Positions 35,489 through 44,547 of a stretch of DNA of 64,000 nucleotides are shown piece after piece. Under the pieces are notes generated by a model. That model ran no database searches. It was given only the letters and a program-made list of their open reading frames with translations, and was not told the DNA's origin. The position numbers and the translations under genes were made by a program. The DNA is from JAAZBV01 sp963665715 (GTDB taxonomy: Bacteria > Desulfobacterota > DSM-4660 > Desulfatiglandales > HGW-15). The DNA is taken from the NCBI GenBank assembly GCA_963665715.2, contig CAXXPR010000002.1, positions 5,704,001-5,768,000 on the forward strand. The letters are read 5' to 3'. How positions within the stretch are numbered: position 1 is the first letter of the stretch; every line of letters begins with the position of its first letter.

Positions 35489-36352
35489 ATGAAATTTAAA
35501 TTACTGTTCTCCGGAAGTCTCTTACTAATATGCATAGCCCTTCTTTCAAATTACTATATTGGAACTCTTCTTATTTCACCAAACCCGGTTAACATTGGTG
35601 CACCGCCTGATAACTTTAACGCAGAAGAAGTATCGTTTACCGGGAAAAACGGCAATGTTATTTCAGGCTGGTTTATTGAAGGAGACAAAGATAAAGGAGG
35701 TATCCTGCTGATGCACGACGTGCGGTCAAACAGGCTTCAGATGCTTGACCGTGCAGAATTTTTAAACAGGCACGGCTACTCTGTACTGCTGTTTGATTTT
35801 CAGGGACATGGAGAAAGCAGGGGTGATCATATTACCTTCGGGTACCTTGAATCACTTGATGCGGATGCTGCCTTTTTATATCTTGAAAACAGGCTTGCCA
35901 ATAAATCAATCGGCATAATCGGGGTTTCGCTGGGAGGAGCCGCCGCTCTTATCGGACAGGCCGCACAAAAATCTGATGCAGTCATTTTAGAAAGTGTGTA
36001 CCCTTCTATTGAAGAAGCTGTTTCTAACAGGCTTGCAATAAGGCTGGGAAATGCAGGAAAATACCTGACACCCCTGCTCACACTGCAGCTTAAACCAAGG
36101 CTGGGTTTTGACCCGGATGAACTGAGGCCTGCAGATAAAATAGCTGATGCGGGAGGTTCAGTATTTATTATGTCAGGAACAAAGGACAGACACACAACGC
36201 CTGCTGAATCAAAGTATTTATTTAATGCCGCCCATGAGCCGAAGATATTCTGGGAGGTAGAAGGCGCTTCACATGTAAACTTCAGCAGGTATAAGCCCGA
36301 AGAATACCTGGAAAAAGTATTATGGTTTTTCAACAGTTATTTAAAGCACTGA
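35489..36352 (+). CDS. Alpha/beta hydrolase with N-terminal membrane anchor
   Basis: This is a serine hydrolase of about 287 residues with one N-terminal hydrophobic segment (about 4-22) and the catalytic domain outside or at the membrane. Motifs are MHDVRSNR at the oxyanion strand, FDFQGHGES, the nucleophile elbow GVSLGG, the acid strand MSGTKDRHTTP and catalytic His in EGASHVNF. This matches the YfhR/BAAT-like family of prolyl-oligopeptidase-type hydrolases. The substrate is unknown. The frame is open to a TTG at 35432, but ATG 35489 directly precedes the signal-like segment. It is the first core-type gene after the AT-rich accessory stretch. Confidence 0.85.
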   Translation: MKFKLLFSGSLLLICIALLSNYYIGTLLISPNPVNIGAPPDNFNAEEVSFTGKNGNVISGWFIEGDKDKGGILLMHDVRSNRLQMLDRAEFLNRHGYSVLLFDFQGHGESRGDHITFGYLESLDADAAFLYLENRLANKSIGIIGVSLGGAAALIGQAAQKSDAVILESVYPSIEEAVSNRLAIRLGNAGKYLTPLLTLQLKPRLGFDPDELRPADKIADAGGSVFIMSGTKDRHTTPAESKYLFNAAHEPKIFWEVEGASHVNFSRYKPEEYLEKVLWFFNSYLKH

Positions 36353-36414
36353 TGCTTCCCGCTTTTTTTAATTTTGATAATTGCAGTATTTTGTGCTTTG
36401 CATACTTATTGCTG

Positions 36415-36515
36415 CTGGATTCCCCGGTCGAGCCGTGGAATGACACTCTCCCGCCATCGTCATTCCACAATCTGCCTCCCGGGCCATAGCTTGAGCGACG
36501 GCTGGATCAGGAAAT
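36415..36515. repeat. Inverted GGAATGAC/GTCATTCC repeat
   Basis: TGGAATGAC (36436-36444) and GTCATTCCA (36459-36467) are exact complements within a larger imperfect dyad that includes CTGGATTCC and GGCTGGATC. It is the same type as the element at 34454-34533. It lies in the leader of the metallophosphoesterase gene. Confidence 0.5.
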
Positions 36516-36553
36516 CCATGAAAAATGATGAGATAATGACAGGAGAATTAAAT

Positions 36554-37360
36554 ATGCATAAAAATAACTCGTGGTATGTAGTATGCCTCATTACTCTTTT
36601 AATCTGCATCACCTGTGTTGCAGGTTATGCCGAAGAGCAGCAGAATACTCATTTTTATTTTGCACAGATCACGGACACCCACCTTGGAGATGGTGATCAT
36701 CTGGCTAGAACCGAAAAAGCCGTTGAGCTTATTAACAGCCTGCCGGTAAAAATAGAGTGTGTTGTTCATACCGGAGATATAACCATGAACCTGATTGAAG
36801 ATAAAAAGATTGTAAATGACGGTTTAGCGGTAATGAAAAAACTTAAAGCCCCGGTTCATTATCTGCCTGGCAATCATGACATCCTGGATAAAAACCTTGA
36901 AGCAACACGTAAGGCATACATAAAAAACTATGGCGGACTTGTTACACAGGCTGAATATAACGGCGTTGTATTTATCTTCGTATATACCGAGCCTTTAAGA
37001 AGATCATATACACTTAAAGACTACCAGCCTCTTAAAGAGCTTGAAGCATGCCTTAAAGATGCTGACGGCAAGCCCGCGATAATATTTCATCACGCGCCTT
37101 CTGCAGAAGATTTTTACAGGAATACATTTCATGACAGCTGGAAAAAAGAGATAAGAGAAAAATGGATTAAGCTGATCAACGCCTACAATGTTAAAGGTGT
37201 AATAGCCGGGCATTTTCACAGGGATGAACTTCACTGGCTTGGTGATGTTCCGCTGTATGTATCCGCTTCTATTGCAGGGTACTGGGGACGGCAGGCAACT
37301 TACAGAATATATGAATATAAAAACGGCAGGATAGGATACAGAACACAGTATATCGAGTAA
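36554..37360 (+). CDS. Secreted metallophosphoesterase
   Basis: This is a calcineurin-like phosphoesterase, 268 residues from ATG 36554, which has AGGAGA at correct spacing; upstream frame is rejected because it runs through a repeat. A Sec signal ends near GYA (1-26). All metal-binding blocks are present: ITDTHLGD, VHTGDIT, LPGNHD, FHHAP and AGHFHRDE. Cell location is periplasmic or extracellular. Related enzymes cleave phosphomono- or diesters, including purple-acid-phosphatase-like proteins. The substrate is unknown. A gap of about 350 bases follows, with no recognisable gene. Confidence 0.88.
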   Translation: MHKNNSWYVVCLITLLICITCVAGYAEEQQNTHFYFAQITDTHLGDGDHLARTEKAVELINSLPVKIECVVHTGDITMNLIEDKKIVNDGLAVMKKLKAPVHYLPGNHDILDKNLEATRKAYIKNYGGLVTQAEYNGVVFIFVYTEPLRRSYTLKDYQPLKELEACLKDADGKPAIIFHHAPSAEDFYRNTFHDSWKKEIREKWIKLINAYNVKGVIAGHFHRDELHWLGDVPLYVSASIAGYWGRQATYRIYEYKNGRIGYRTQYIE

Positions 37361-37726
37361 TGAAAACATTTATGAATTTCAGCAGTGCCGGCAAAACATG
37401 TACTTTAATAGAAACACCTGAAATATTTAAAATATTGACAACGTTACGAGTATAAATAAAATGAAAACGTTTTTGGGTTACCTGTAACTTGATAAAGGAG
37501 GAGGTACTCTAAAAAGCAGTGCCGTAAAACTGTCAAAAAAATTCAGTTTGACCATAGGACAGTTTTAGGGATTTATTTAGATTTTTTTGTTGCAGCATTA
37601 AACCGCCTATAGAACCGAATGCTCTTTTCTGACTCCTGAAACTCTACCTGGTCGATAATCTCACTTACAGCAACACCGGACTGCCTGGGGCAGAGACTTT
37701 TTTTTTTAGTATTGCAGGAGTATTAT

Positions 37727-38083
37727 ATGGATGATGATTTCAGGTATGTTAAGCATGAAAGTTATGTGGAAGGAATTTATACAGGAGAAAGAACATATGA
37801 AGCATTAGCCAGAATAATTGAAAACGGTCTGCCCATATGTCAGGATTTGAAAATCAGTAAAATAATGCTGGATGTAACCGGGGCAACTGGCAAGTGGATA
37901 GACATTGACCGTTATCTGATGGGTAAAAAAACAGCAGACTATTTTAGAGCGCCCTATAAAATATTTGTACTGGAAAAAAAGAAACACATTAATAAGTTTA
38001 CAGAAACAGTTGCCAACATAAGAGGAGTAAACATCCTTATAACCCATGATAAAAAAGAGGGCATGGACTGGCTGCTTAATTGA
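37727..38083 (+). CDS. SpoIIAA/STAS-like small protein
   Basis: This is a 118-residue cytoplasmic protein starting at ATG 37727 behind an AGGAG box. The pattern YVEGIYTGERTYEALARIIENGL, ISKIMLDVTGATG and YKIFVLEKKKHINKFTETVANIRG matches the small SpoIIAA-like fold, in which single-domain proteins of unknown role resemble anti-sigma antagonists. There is no partner kinase nearby. Regulation cannot be inferred from the sequence. Confidence in the fold is moderate and function is open. Confidence 0.65.
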   Translation: MDDDFRYVKHESYVEGIYTGERTYEALARIIENGLPICQDLKISKIMLDVTGATGKWIDIDRYLMGKKTADYFRAPYKIFVLEKKKHINKFTETVANIRGVNILITHDKKEGMDWLLN

Positions 38084-38171
38084 TATAAAACCCGCAGTAT
38101 TTAGTAATATTTAAAACTTATCGTAACAGCCCGAAATCACCTGTTTTTTCCAGGTTCCCCGCCATAACCAT

Positions 38172-38227
38172 GTAAAACTTTACCAATAAACCAAATAAAA
38201 CAGCCGGTTTTTCAAGTAAAACTTTAC
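38172..38227. promoter_or_regulatory. Two identical GTAAAACTTTAC dyads: candidate enhancer sites
   Basis: The 12-base near-palindrome GTAAAACTTTAC occurs at 38172-38183 and again at 38216-38227. Start-to-start spacing is 44 bases, about four helical turns. They lie about 100-150 bases upstream of the sigma-54 promoter at 38324-38339. This is the arrangement expected for an enhancer-binding activator, such as the PrsR-type regulators linked to PEP-CTERM genes. Confidence 0.55.
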
Positions 38228-38323
38228 ACAGTTTTCCGGTATTATTTTCCCTGAATCAAAACTTATCCGCCTAACATGCTGATTTACTTACAAAATCCAT
38301 CAAGATCCTGCAGCATAAACATG

Positions 38324-38339
38324 TGGTATGATATTTGCA
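38324..38339 (+). promoter_or_regulatory. Sigma-54 (-24/-12) promoter of the PEP-CTERM gene
   Basis: TGGTATGATATTTGCA fits TGGYAYRN4TTGCW, with GG at 38325-38326 and GC at 38337-38338 separated by exactly ten bases. It lies 157 bases before the PEP-CTERM gene start. Sigma-54 control is known for PEP-CTERM genes in other bacteria. Confidence 0.7.
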
Positions 38340-38495
38340 AATTAACATATCAAAAGCCTGATGCTTTTCTTATGAAAAAGATAAGGTGAGTGTAATTAAC
38401 CGATTTTACAACTAAAGGTTTTTTACACAATATACGATGTATATAGTTACGGGCTTATTTTTATTAGCTTTTAAGTTTTACAGGAAGTGTGAATT

Positions 38496-39209
38496 ATGGA
38501 TACTTTAAAAATAAAATCGAATGTGTTTTTGAGTCTTATCGTGTTAATGCTTGTTTCATCTGCATCAATTTGTAATGCGTTAACTATTAATTCCACCGAT
38601 TTCCGCTTTACTGCAGGTAATGCCTACCCTATTGCAAATACTAATTTTGATACCGGCGACAATTATGAATACGACTTTGCTACTGATACCGGCGCCAATG
38701 AAGTTGGAATATTCTCATTTAATGATGAGGATATCCTGGAAGTTATTAACGGCAATTACTATGCTGTCAGCGCTACTCTTACTTTTACCATGTTCGATGG
38801 AGACACTGCACTCTATGATGACGGATCAGACGATATCGACTATGACGACCTGGTCCTTACTCTCGGAAATGCTTCTGATACTGTGACTTTTGAACAGTTT
38901 TACCTTAACGGTTTTCCTCATGAAGATACTGCGGCGGTCAGTTATGACTATGAAATCAATGATTATAACCTGGCAGTTTCTCTGGCAGACCTGGTTATAA
39001 ACTCCGACGGTGAAATTATTTTTTACATAAACGATACTGATGAAGGCGGCAATAAACTCTTTTTTGATGAGACATGGAATGAGAATTTTTCTTTATCCGT
39101 AACCTTTGAAACAGTACCGGTTCCGGAACCCGGAACTCTTTTTTTGATAAGCTCAGGGATCTTAAGTTTAATAGGATTTAGAAAAAGAATTATTAAACGT
39201 AACCTTTAA
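38496..39209 (+). CDS. PEP-CTERM sorted secreted protein
   Basis: The 237-residue surface protein has a Sec signal (about 8-28, cleavage near CNA). The mature region is very acidic and Asp/Asn/Thr-rich (many DDG, DTD and DYDD runs) with predicted beta structure. A C-terminal PEP-CTERM signal is present: VPEPGTLFLISSGILSLIGFRKR, that is PEP motif, hydrophobic helix and basic tail. It should be processed by an exosortase (EpsH family), not in this window, and is expected to associate with extracellular polymer. The exopolysaccharide operon starts 839 bases downstream on the same strand, and both have sigma-54 promoters. Confidence 0.9.
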   Translation: MDTLKIKSNVFLSLIVLMLVSSASICNALTINSTDFRFTAGNAYPIANTNFDTGDNYEYDFATDTGANEVGIFSFNDEDILEVINGNYYAVSATLTFTMFDGDTALYDDGSDDIDYDDLVLTLGNASDTVTFEQFYLNGFPHEDTAAVSYDYEINDYNLAVSLADLVINSDGEIIFYINDTDEGGNKLFFDETWNENFSLSVTFETVPVPEPGTLFLISSGILSLIGFRKRIIKRNL

Positions 39210-39293
39210 AAATTGTCTGCCTGCTGATCCTGTTCCCTTTCTGAATTAAAATCTCACCAGCCAATGATACATGAGGTGTAATTTATAAGTAGC

Positions 39294-39323
39294 GGCAGGC
39301 CCCTGTGCCTGCCAGTTTTTTTT
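39294..39323 (+). terminator. Rho-independent terminator after the PEP-CTERM gene
   Basis: GGCAGGC (39294-39300) pairs with GCCTGCC (39307-39313) across a six-base loop. Eight T residues follow within ten bases. It is 85 bases after the PEP-CTERM stop, so the gene is transcribed on its own. Confidence 0.8.
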
Positions 39324-39549
39324 GAGGGGAATGTGCAATTATCCCTGACTTAACAATGATGGTACCAATCCGCGGGCAGACACGGGGGTCTGCACCCTGC
39401 AAATATTAATGTGTCACCGCGATGCGGTTAAAAATAAATGCTTAACACTCCCTGAGGAAAATTTGGTACCATATTTCTCTCCCAATTATTACATTCAGAT
39501 GGTTCTCTTCGCTTGAGTTTATATTTCCTTTAATACCAACTTTAATTTT

Positions 39550-39644
39550 CACCACGGAGAACACGGAGAAAAGCTTATTATAAAAAAACAAAAATCGCTT
39601 TTGTCTTATGTTTTTCTCCGTGAACGCCGTGTCCTCCGTGGTTA
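39550..39644. repeat. MITE-like hairpin with CACCACGGAGAACACGGAG arms
   Basis: The left arm (from 39550) and the complementary right arm (to 39644, TCCGTG...CCTCCGTGGT) enclose an A/T-rich centre of about 40 bases. Related copies lie at 54298-54528 and 57272-57362, with a single arm at 46702-46740. Nothing coding is visible in 39210-40047 apart from this element, the terminator and the promoter at 39941. Confidence 0.7.
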
Positions 39645-39940
39645 TCTGCTTTAACTATTGAATTAGCACTAACTCAACAACATTAGCATTTATCTCTGGC
39701 CGGTTTTATGCGAAAGCAAGGCGGGTTTTCAACAGAGTGTCAACAAATGAACCATAGCCGGCAAATACAATGACTCTCTTATTTGCCGGTAAAACATTCT
39801 GCGACTCCCTCAATATTTATCAACTGCCTGCCGCCTGATACCTGTGAGCGCCTCTAATACCAATACTATAGGAAACACTGTGATCCTGCATATGGCATGG
39901 GCTGCACAGTCATCTGAAACAGTTACTCCCTAAACAGATG

Positions 39941-39956
39941 CGGCATTGTTTTTGCA
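39941..39956 (+). promoter_or_regulatory. Sigma-54 (-24/-12) promoter of the exopolysaccharide operon
   Basis: CGGCATTGTTTTTGCA has GG at 39942-39943 and GC at 39954-39955, ten bases apart. It matches the -24/-12 consensus except for the leading C. It lies 92 bases before the first gene of the operon. Confidence 0.6.
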
Positions 39957-40047
39957 TAAAATTAAATATGAAAATCTGTTTTAACAGCATTTACTGAAAC
40001 AGAAAGGATCATAAAGGAAAAAGAATTGTGAGAGGTTATTACCCTAT

Positions 40048-42162
40048 ATGACGACACGTATTATTGTAAAAAAAACCAGGCATCAGCCTTATATCAGGTC
40101 ATCAGACCCGGGGCGATGGATTTTAGCAAGGCAGTATATTGTAAATCGCCTTAACCTGTTTTCGCTTCTCTTTTTCCTGCTGTTTCCTGTTTTCTCTTCT
40201 TCTGCCGATCAGGCCTCCGAAGTTTCCGATTTCACGAATTTCCTGCTGGACATAAAGACCTCATTTGATCAACTTGAAGCTGATAAAGATACCTCGTACA
40301 GAGATATATTCATGCAGTCATGTGATTTCCCGGAGGATGACAGCATACTTGATGCTGACATAATAGAGGAACAAAGAGAATTAAAACTCAGGGACAGAGG
40401 GGTTGAACTGCGGGGAGGTCTTTCGAGCGGCAGTTCCTATTCAGGAGATAACGAAGAAAACTCCTTTGAAAACAGCCGGGGCTATCTTGAGCTGTCATGG
40501 GATGTTTTAAAGAACGGATATCTTGAAAACAGATCCGAGGCCGAAGCGCTTGATCTTTTAGCCAGGAAAACTGAGCTTGGAGCAGTACAAAAATCCATAA
40601 GACAGCAGTTTCAATGCCGGTACCGCAGGATCAACAAAGACTTTGCAGGTTTGAGGCTCAGCGCATTGGGTATTAAGCTCAGGCTCATGGAACAGGTTTT
40701 TAAAGTTGAGCGAAGAGCATACTTCAAGCAGTGGAGCTACCTGGAGGACTACCTGGTTTCTGAACAGGACCTTGCCCTGATCAGGCAGGAACTGGATACC
40801 CTTGTTAATGATCCATACTATGATAATCCGGTACTGACCGGCCTTCCGCCGATTGTAACGGTGGATCTTCAGGGGCTTTTAGCATCAGTGCGTAACGATG
40901 AATATAACGCTGCAGCCTTGAATCTTAATAAGGATTACCTGGAAAAAGAGGCTGATTCCATATTCCACGATTCTTTAAGGTTTTACCTCAGAAAGGATAT
41001 CGAGGAACTTGACGGTTTTGGAAGTTCGGATAATTTTACAGCAGGCCTGAGTTTCAGGGTACCGATCAAAAAAAGAGAAACCGGCATGCTCGGATTAAAG
41101 CTCCAAAAACTGGAGCAGGAAAACCGGGTATATCAGTATGACCGGCTCTACCGCTGCCGTGAAGCATATGACTCGCTTCTTGATCAGCTTAAAAGAACCA
41201 TCACTCAGCAATACAGACACGAAAGAGCAAAAGAACGGTTGAGAAGGTCCATGATTCTTATTGAGAGCGGGGAAGATCAGTCACTGACAGTCGCTATTAC
41301 ACGCATGAAAACCTGTATAGAAGCATGGATTGAACTGATCGATGCAACAGAAGAACTATACCGCAGGGTCAACAGCATATTTATGGCGGCACAGATACCA
41401 TATGATTCTTCTCTGGTTTCGAAAATCAACCTGGTACCGGAACTTAAAAGGGCAAGGCCCGGCCAAAGGAGCATATATTTATGGTCCGATGATTTTAACA
41501 GGCTTTCTAACATGGATATCATCCGTTTTCTAGAAACCAAGCAGATTACAACAGTACTGCTGTCAGGCAGCAGTAAAACAGATACAGATAAACGTACCGC
41601 ATTAATAAAACAGCTTTCCGCTAAAAATATAAACGTTGAGCTGATAATCGGAGACAACACCTGGATCTTTGAACATAAACAGAAGCAGGCGGTTGAAAAA
41701 ACAGTATTAACATCCGAAAACACAGAGACTATCCACTTTGATATAGAACCCCAGGCAATGGAAGGCTACAGGGAAAACAAGGATAAATATATCAGCCTGT
41801 ACCTTGAACTTTTAGCAAAGGTCAGGGAGGGAATGCTGGACAGAAAATTAACTGCTGCAGTTCCCTTTCACTGGACTGAAAATGTTTATCGTGAGCTTGG
41901 TAACTTAACGGATAAAATCTACATCATGGCCTACGGCACTGATAAGCCTGATGTTCTGTTAAGAAGAATCGAGCCTGCATTAAAAGGCGTGGGACCTGAT
42001 AAACTTGCTGTAGCACTGAGGCCAAAGGACTTTAAGGATGAATGGGCTATGGAGAATGTTATATCCACCATTCAGGAACAGACAGGGATTGAAAATTTTG
42101 CATTTCATGACCTGGGACAATTTATAGACCTGGCGGGATCTTCAAATGAAATTAAGAACTAA
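40048..42162 (+). CDS. TolC-like outer-membrane factor fused to a GH18-like glycosidase domain
   Basis: The 704-residue protein has a hydrophobic export segment (about 33-51). A long region resembling TolC-type outer-membrane factors (about 110-460) has heptad-rich helical pairs (for example GAVQKSIRQQFQCRYRRINKD) alternating with amphipathic strands (GYLELSWDVLKNG, FTAGLSFRVPIKK). A C-terminal TIM-barrel-like domain (about 475-695) follows, with HFDIEPQ near 562-568 and YIMAYGT near 624-630. These two correspond to the acid motif and the MxY strand of GH18-type barrels. Expected role: channel for a polysaccharide, with a tethered glycan-cleaving or glycan-binding domain. The next gene (HlyD-like) overlaps by 17 bases. 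The fusion is unusual; I know of no named family with this order. Confidence 0.75.
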   Translation: MTTRIIVKKTRHQPYIRSSDPGRWILARQYIVNRLNLFSLLFFLLFPVFSSSADQASEVSDFTNFLLDIKTSFDQLEADKDTSYRDIFMQSCDFPEDDSILDADIIEEQRELKLRDRGVELRGGLSSGSSYSGDNEENSFENSRGYLELSWDVLKNGYLENRSEAEALDLLARKTELGAVQKSIRQQFQCRYRRINKDFAGLRLSALGIKLRLMEQVFKVERRAYFKQWSYLEDYLVSEQDLALIRQELDTLVNDPYYDNPVLTGLPPIVTVDLQGLLASVRNDEYNAAALNLNKDYLEKEADSIFHDSLRFYLRKDIEELDGFGSSDNFTAGLSFRVPIKKRETGMLGLKLQKLEQENRVYQYDRLYRCREAYDSLLDQLKRTITQQYRHERAKERLRRSMILIESGEDQSLTVAITRMKTCIEAWIELIDATEELYRRVNSIFMAAQIPYDSSLVSKINLVPELKRARPGQRSIYLWSDDFNRLSNMDIIRFLETKQITTVLLSGSSKTDTDKRTALIKQLSAKNINVELIIGDNTWIFEHKQKQAVEKTVLTSENTETIHFDIEPQAMEGYRENKDKYISLYLELLAKVREGMLDRKLTAAVPFHWTENVYRELGNLTDKIYIMAYGTDKPDVLLRRIEPALKGVGPDKLAVALRPKDFKDEWAMENVISTIQEQTGIENFAFHDLGQFIDLAGSSNEIKN

Positions 42163-43141
42163 AACAAGTTATTTTCAAAACCTTCCCGAAGGTGAAGCCC
42201 CGAAAAGGTTCTGGCCCGGGGTATTCAAGTATTTATATATTCTGCTGATATTATGCATACTGGCAAGTGTAGGTTATTTTTTTGCAATGCGTCTTATATA
42301 TTTTGAAGGCACCGGCCAGGTTGAAGTTGAAAAATACACATTAAGCGGGCTTAAATCAGGAAGGGTGACAAGGCTGTATAAAATGCCGGGTGAGTCTTTT
42401 AAACCAGGAGAAGCCCTTGCAGTGATAGAGCTCGGGCAGGAATGCAGGATAGATGAACCTGATATGCGCCCCATAAACATGGCATACGACATAAAAAAAC
42501 TGGAAGCGGATCTTATGGTTTATCGGTCCCAGCGCAGTGCTCTTAAAAAGATTGAAAAGCCGGATATTCTGTACCGCGCACTGGAGGTCGGCATACCTGT
42601 ATCATCTAAAAAAGAAGATGAAGATTTAATAAAGGAAAAGGATCTTCTGACAAAAAAAATAGAGCTTTTAACCGCTGAAATAAAAGTAAGAAAAAAGGAA
42701 CTGGCAGAGCTTAAAGACTCGCTGGCCCTGGGAAACTCTTACAGCGGCTGTGAAACCGAAACCGTCTTCGCCCCCTTTGAAGGAACGGTTGATCATATCA
42801 CCAGAAAACCTAATGAGTTTATCGGAGGAGGAGAGCCTCTTATAACAGTTATGTCCAAAAAGGCTCAGGCTGTAATAGAGGCATATGTTGACTGGGACAC
42901 AATGAAGTACCTTAAAAGGGGAAAGATACTGACAGTCACCTTTCCGGATGGAACAAAATATAAAACACCGGTGTCCGAACTTACTTCGGCAGCAGCGCCG
43001 TCAGCGGAAATAATTAAAAAAAATTATGTCCCCGTTGAGTCAAAACTGAGGATACTGCTGCTGCCTCAAAATGAAGAAGACGGTAATTACTGGAAACACA
43101 ACGACCGGGTGGAAGTAATTGTAAAAGGTAACAGATTATGA
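42146..43141 (+). CDS. HlyD/Alg44-like membrane fusion protein
   Basis: This is an inner-membrane-anchored periplasmic adaptor of 331 residues. One transmembrane helix (about 28-50) precedes a lipoyl half (LSGLKSGRVTRLYKMPGESFKPGE, about 65-90). A coiled coil follows (about 150-205, KEKDLLTKKIELLTAEIKVRKKELAELK), then the second lipoyl half (TVFAPFEGTVDHITRKPNEFI) and a short barrel. It has no PilZ domain, unlike Alg44. It should bridge the GT2 synthase and the TolC-like partner. Its stop overlaps the next start by four bases (ATGA). Confidence 0.87.
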   Translation: MKLRTKTSYFQNLPEGEAPKRFWPGVFKYLYILLILCILASVGYFFAMRLIYFEGTGQVEVEKYTLSGLKSGRVTRLYKMPGESFKPGEALAVIELGQECRIDEPDMRPINMAYDIKKLEADLMVYRSQRSALKKIEKPDILYRALEVGIPVSSKKEDEDLIKEKDLLTKKIELLTAEIKVRKKELAELKDSLALGNSYSGCETETVFAPFEGTVDHITRKPNEFIGGGEPLITVMSKKAQAVIEAYVDWDTMKYLKRGKILTVTFPDGTKYKTPVSELTSAAAPSAEIIKKNYVPVESKLRILLLPQNEEDGNYWKHNDRVEVIVKGNRL

Positions 43142-44547
43142 GAGAGCCCATTTGTATATCATCCCAAGGCATGCCGGCCTGTCCGTCAAATGCCTCAGCT
43201 GCCGGAATCGAGGATCTGGAAAGCATAGAGCTCGGCGCAGTATCCTTTTTTGCCATAGATATGACAGACTGGCAGGTCGGGTACAGCCAGATCCGGCATA
43301 TCAGAAGCTCTCAGTTGAGCAGTATTTATTTAAAGCCTGTCCTGTTTCAGGGCGTTTCGGATAATGTTCCCCGTGAAATACTTTATGCTGCGGACGGAAT
43401 ATTAAAAACCGGGGAAACCGATTTTACCCGGGAGTATAATAACTGGTCTTCCCGCTTTGAAGATATCAACAGCCGTATTGATTCTCTTAAAGAAATTACG
43501 GAAAAGGGAGACAGCAATATAACTTTTAAGGTACTCCGTTTTATCTACACAAGGGGATCTGCATTCAAGCCTGTTCAGTCATCAAAAAATATCAACGGCT
43601 ATATTTATCCTTCACTTGAGCCGCTCTTTCCCAAACCGGATACGGGTGTGCTTGAAACACTCGAATATCTTTCGGACCAGAAACTTATATCAGGGGAGTA
43701 TGTATCCCGTCTTCATAACTGCACACACTGCGGGTGTGCGTTTCTTAATTTTTATGAAACATGCCCGGACTGTTCTTCCAGCGACCTTCGCACAGAAGAG
43801 CTGATTCATCATTTCAAATGTGCCAACATAGGAGAAATATCTGATTATAAAAAAGGGGACGCGCTTGTATGCCCCAAATGCGACAAGGTTTTAAGGCACA
43901 TTGGCGTGGATTACGACAAGGCATCAATAATGTATCACTGCAATAACTGCCAGAATGTTTTTCAGGACCCCGTAGTAATGACCTCCTGCTATAACTGCTG
44001 GCGGCAGACTCCGCCCGAAAACCAGGTTATGCGGGACATCAGCACCTATACTATTACCGCGCTGGGCCAGAATGCGGCTCAGCATGGAATGGACTCGCTG
44101 CTTGAGGTTATTCTTGAGAAAAAAGTCCATGCAATTCCTTTTAATGTTTTTAAAACTTTTTTCAGCCTGGAGCTCTCCAGAATATTGAGGTACAAGGTGA
44201 GCGAAAGCTGCCTTGTTATTTTACGGCTGGATGCAATCAACAAAATATACAGCACTCTGGGTAAGCGCTCCACAGAAGTTTTTAATGAACTCAGTGATAC
44301 ATTTAAGGAAAACATAAGGACGTCGGATATTTTTTCGGTTAAGGATGAAAATATTTTCCTGATAATTTTAACAGAGACTCCGCCTGATAATGCAAAAATT
44401 GCTGTAGACAGGCTGGAAAATCAAATTTTATCCCTCCTTAATTCTAATCTGAAAATAGACTGCAGTGTAGCCAGACAGGTGCACCCCTTTGCAAAAGGAC
44501 TCGATCTGGAGGAGGCTATTGAGCATTTCCTGAAGAGCTATGTTTAA
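43138..44547 (+). CDS. Zinc-ribbon (TackOD1-like) protein with degenerate GGDEF domain
   Basis: This is a 469-residue cytoplasmic protein. Residues about 1-130 form an alpha/beta region of unknown type. About 195-290 form a cysteine-rich multi-zinc-ribbon module: CTHCGCAFLNFYETCPDC, then CPKCDKVLRH, CNNCQNVF and CYNC. This pattern resembles the TackOD1 output domain. About 330-469 look like a GGDEF fold (CLVILRLDAINKIYSTLGKRSTEVFNELSD), but the signature loop reads KDENIF instead of GGDEF, so cyclase activity is unlikely. A role as a c-di-GMP or allosteric control subunit of the polymer synthase is inferred from its position between HlyD-like and GT2 genes (overlaps of four and eight bases). 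Confidence 0.78.
   Translation: MREPICISSQGMPACPSNASAAGIEDLESIELGAVSFFAIDMTDWQVGYSQIRHIRSSQLSSIYLKPVLFQGVSDNVPREILYAADGILKTGETDFTREYNNWSSRFEDINSRIDSLKEITEKGDSNITFKVLRFIYTRGSAFKPVQSSKNINGYIYPSLEPLFPKPDTGVLETLEYLSDQKLISGEYVSRLHNCTHCGCAFLNFYETCPDCSSSDLRTEELIHHFKCANIGEISDYKKGDALVCPKCDKVLRHIGVDYDKASIMYHCNNCQNVFQDPVVMTSCYNCWRQTPPENQVMRDISTYTITALGQNAAQHGMDSLLEVILEKKVHAIPFNVFKTFFSLELSRILRYKVSESCLVILRLDAINKIYSTLGKRSTEVFNELSDTFKENIRTSDIFSVKDENIFLIILTETPPDNAKIAVDRLENQILSLLNSNLKIDCSVARQVHPFAKGLDLEEAIEHFLKSYV

Noticed and set aside
37436..37460. Sigma-70 promoter TTGACA with TATAAA near 37.4 kb
   Set aside because: Only ten bases separate the two boxes, too short for a working promoter.
37361..37726. A small gene behind the AGGAGGAGG-like box near 37495-37510
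   Set aside because: No start codon follows at a usable distance with an open frame of meaningful length.
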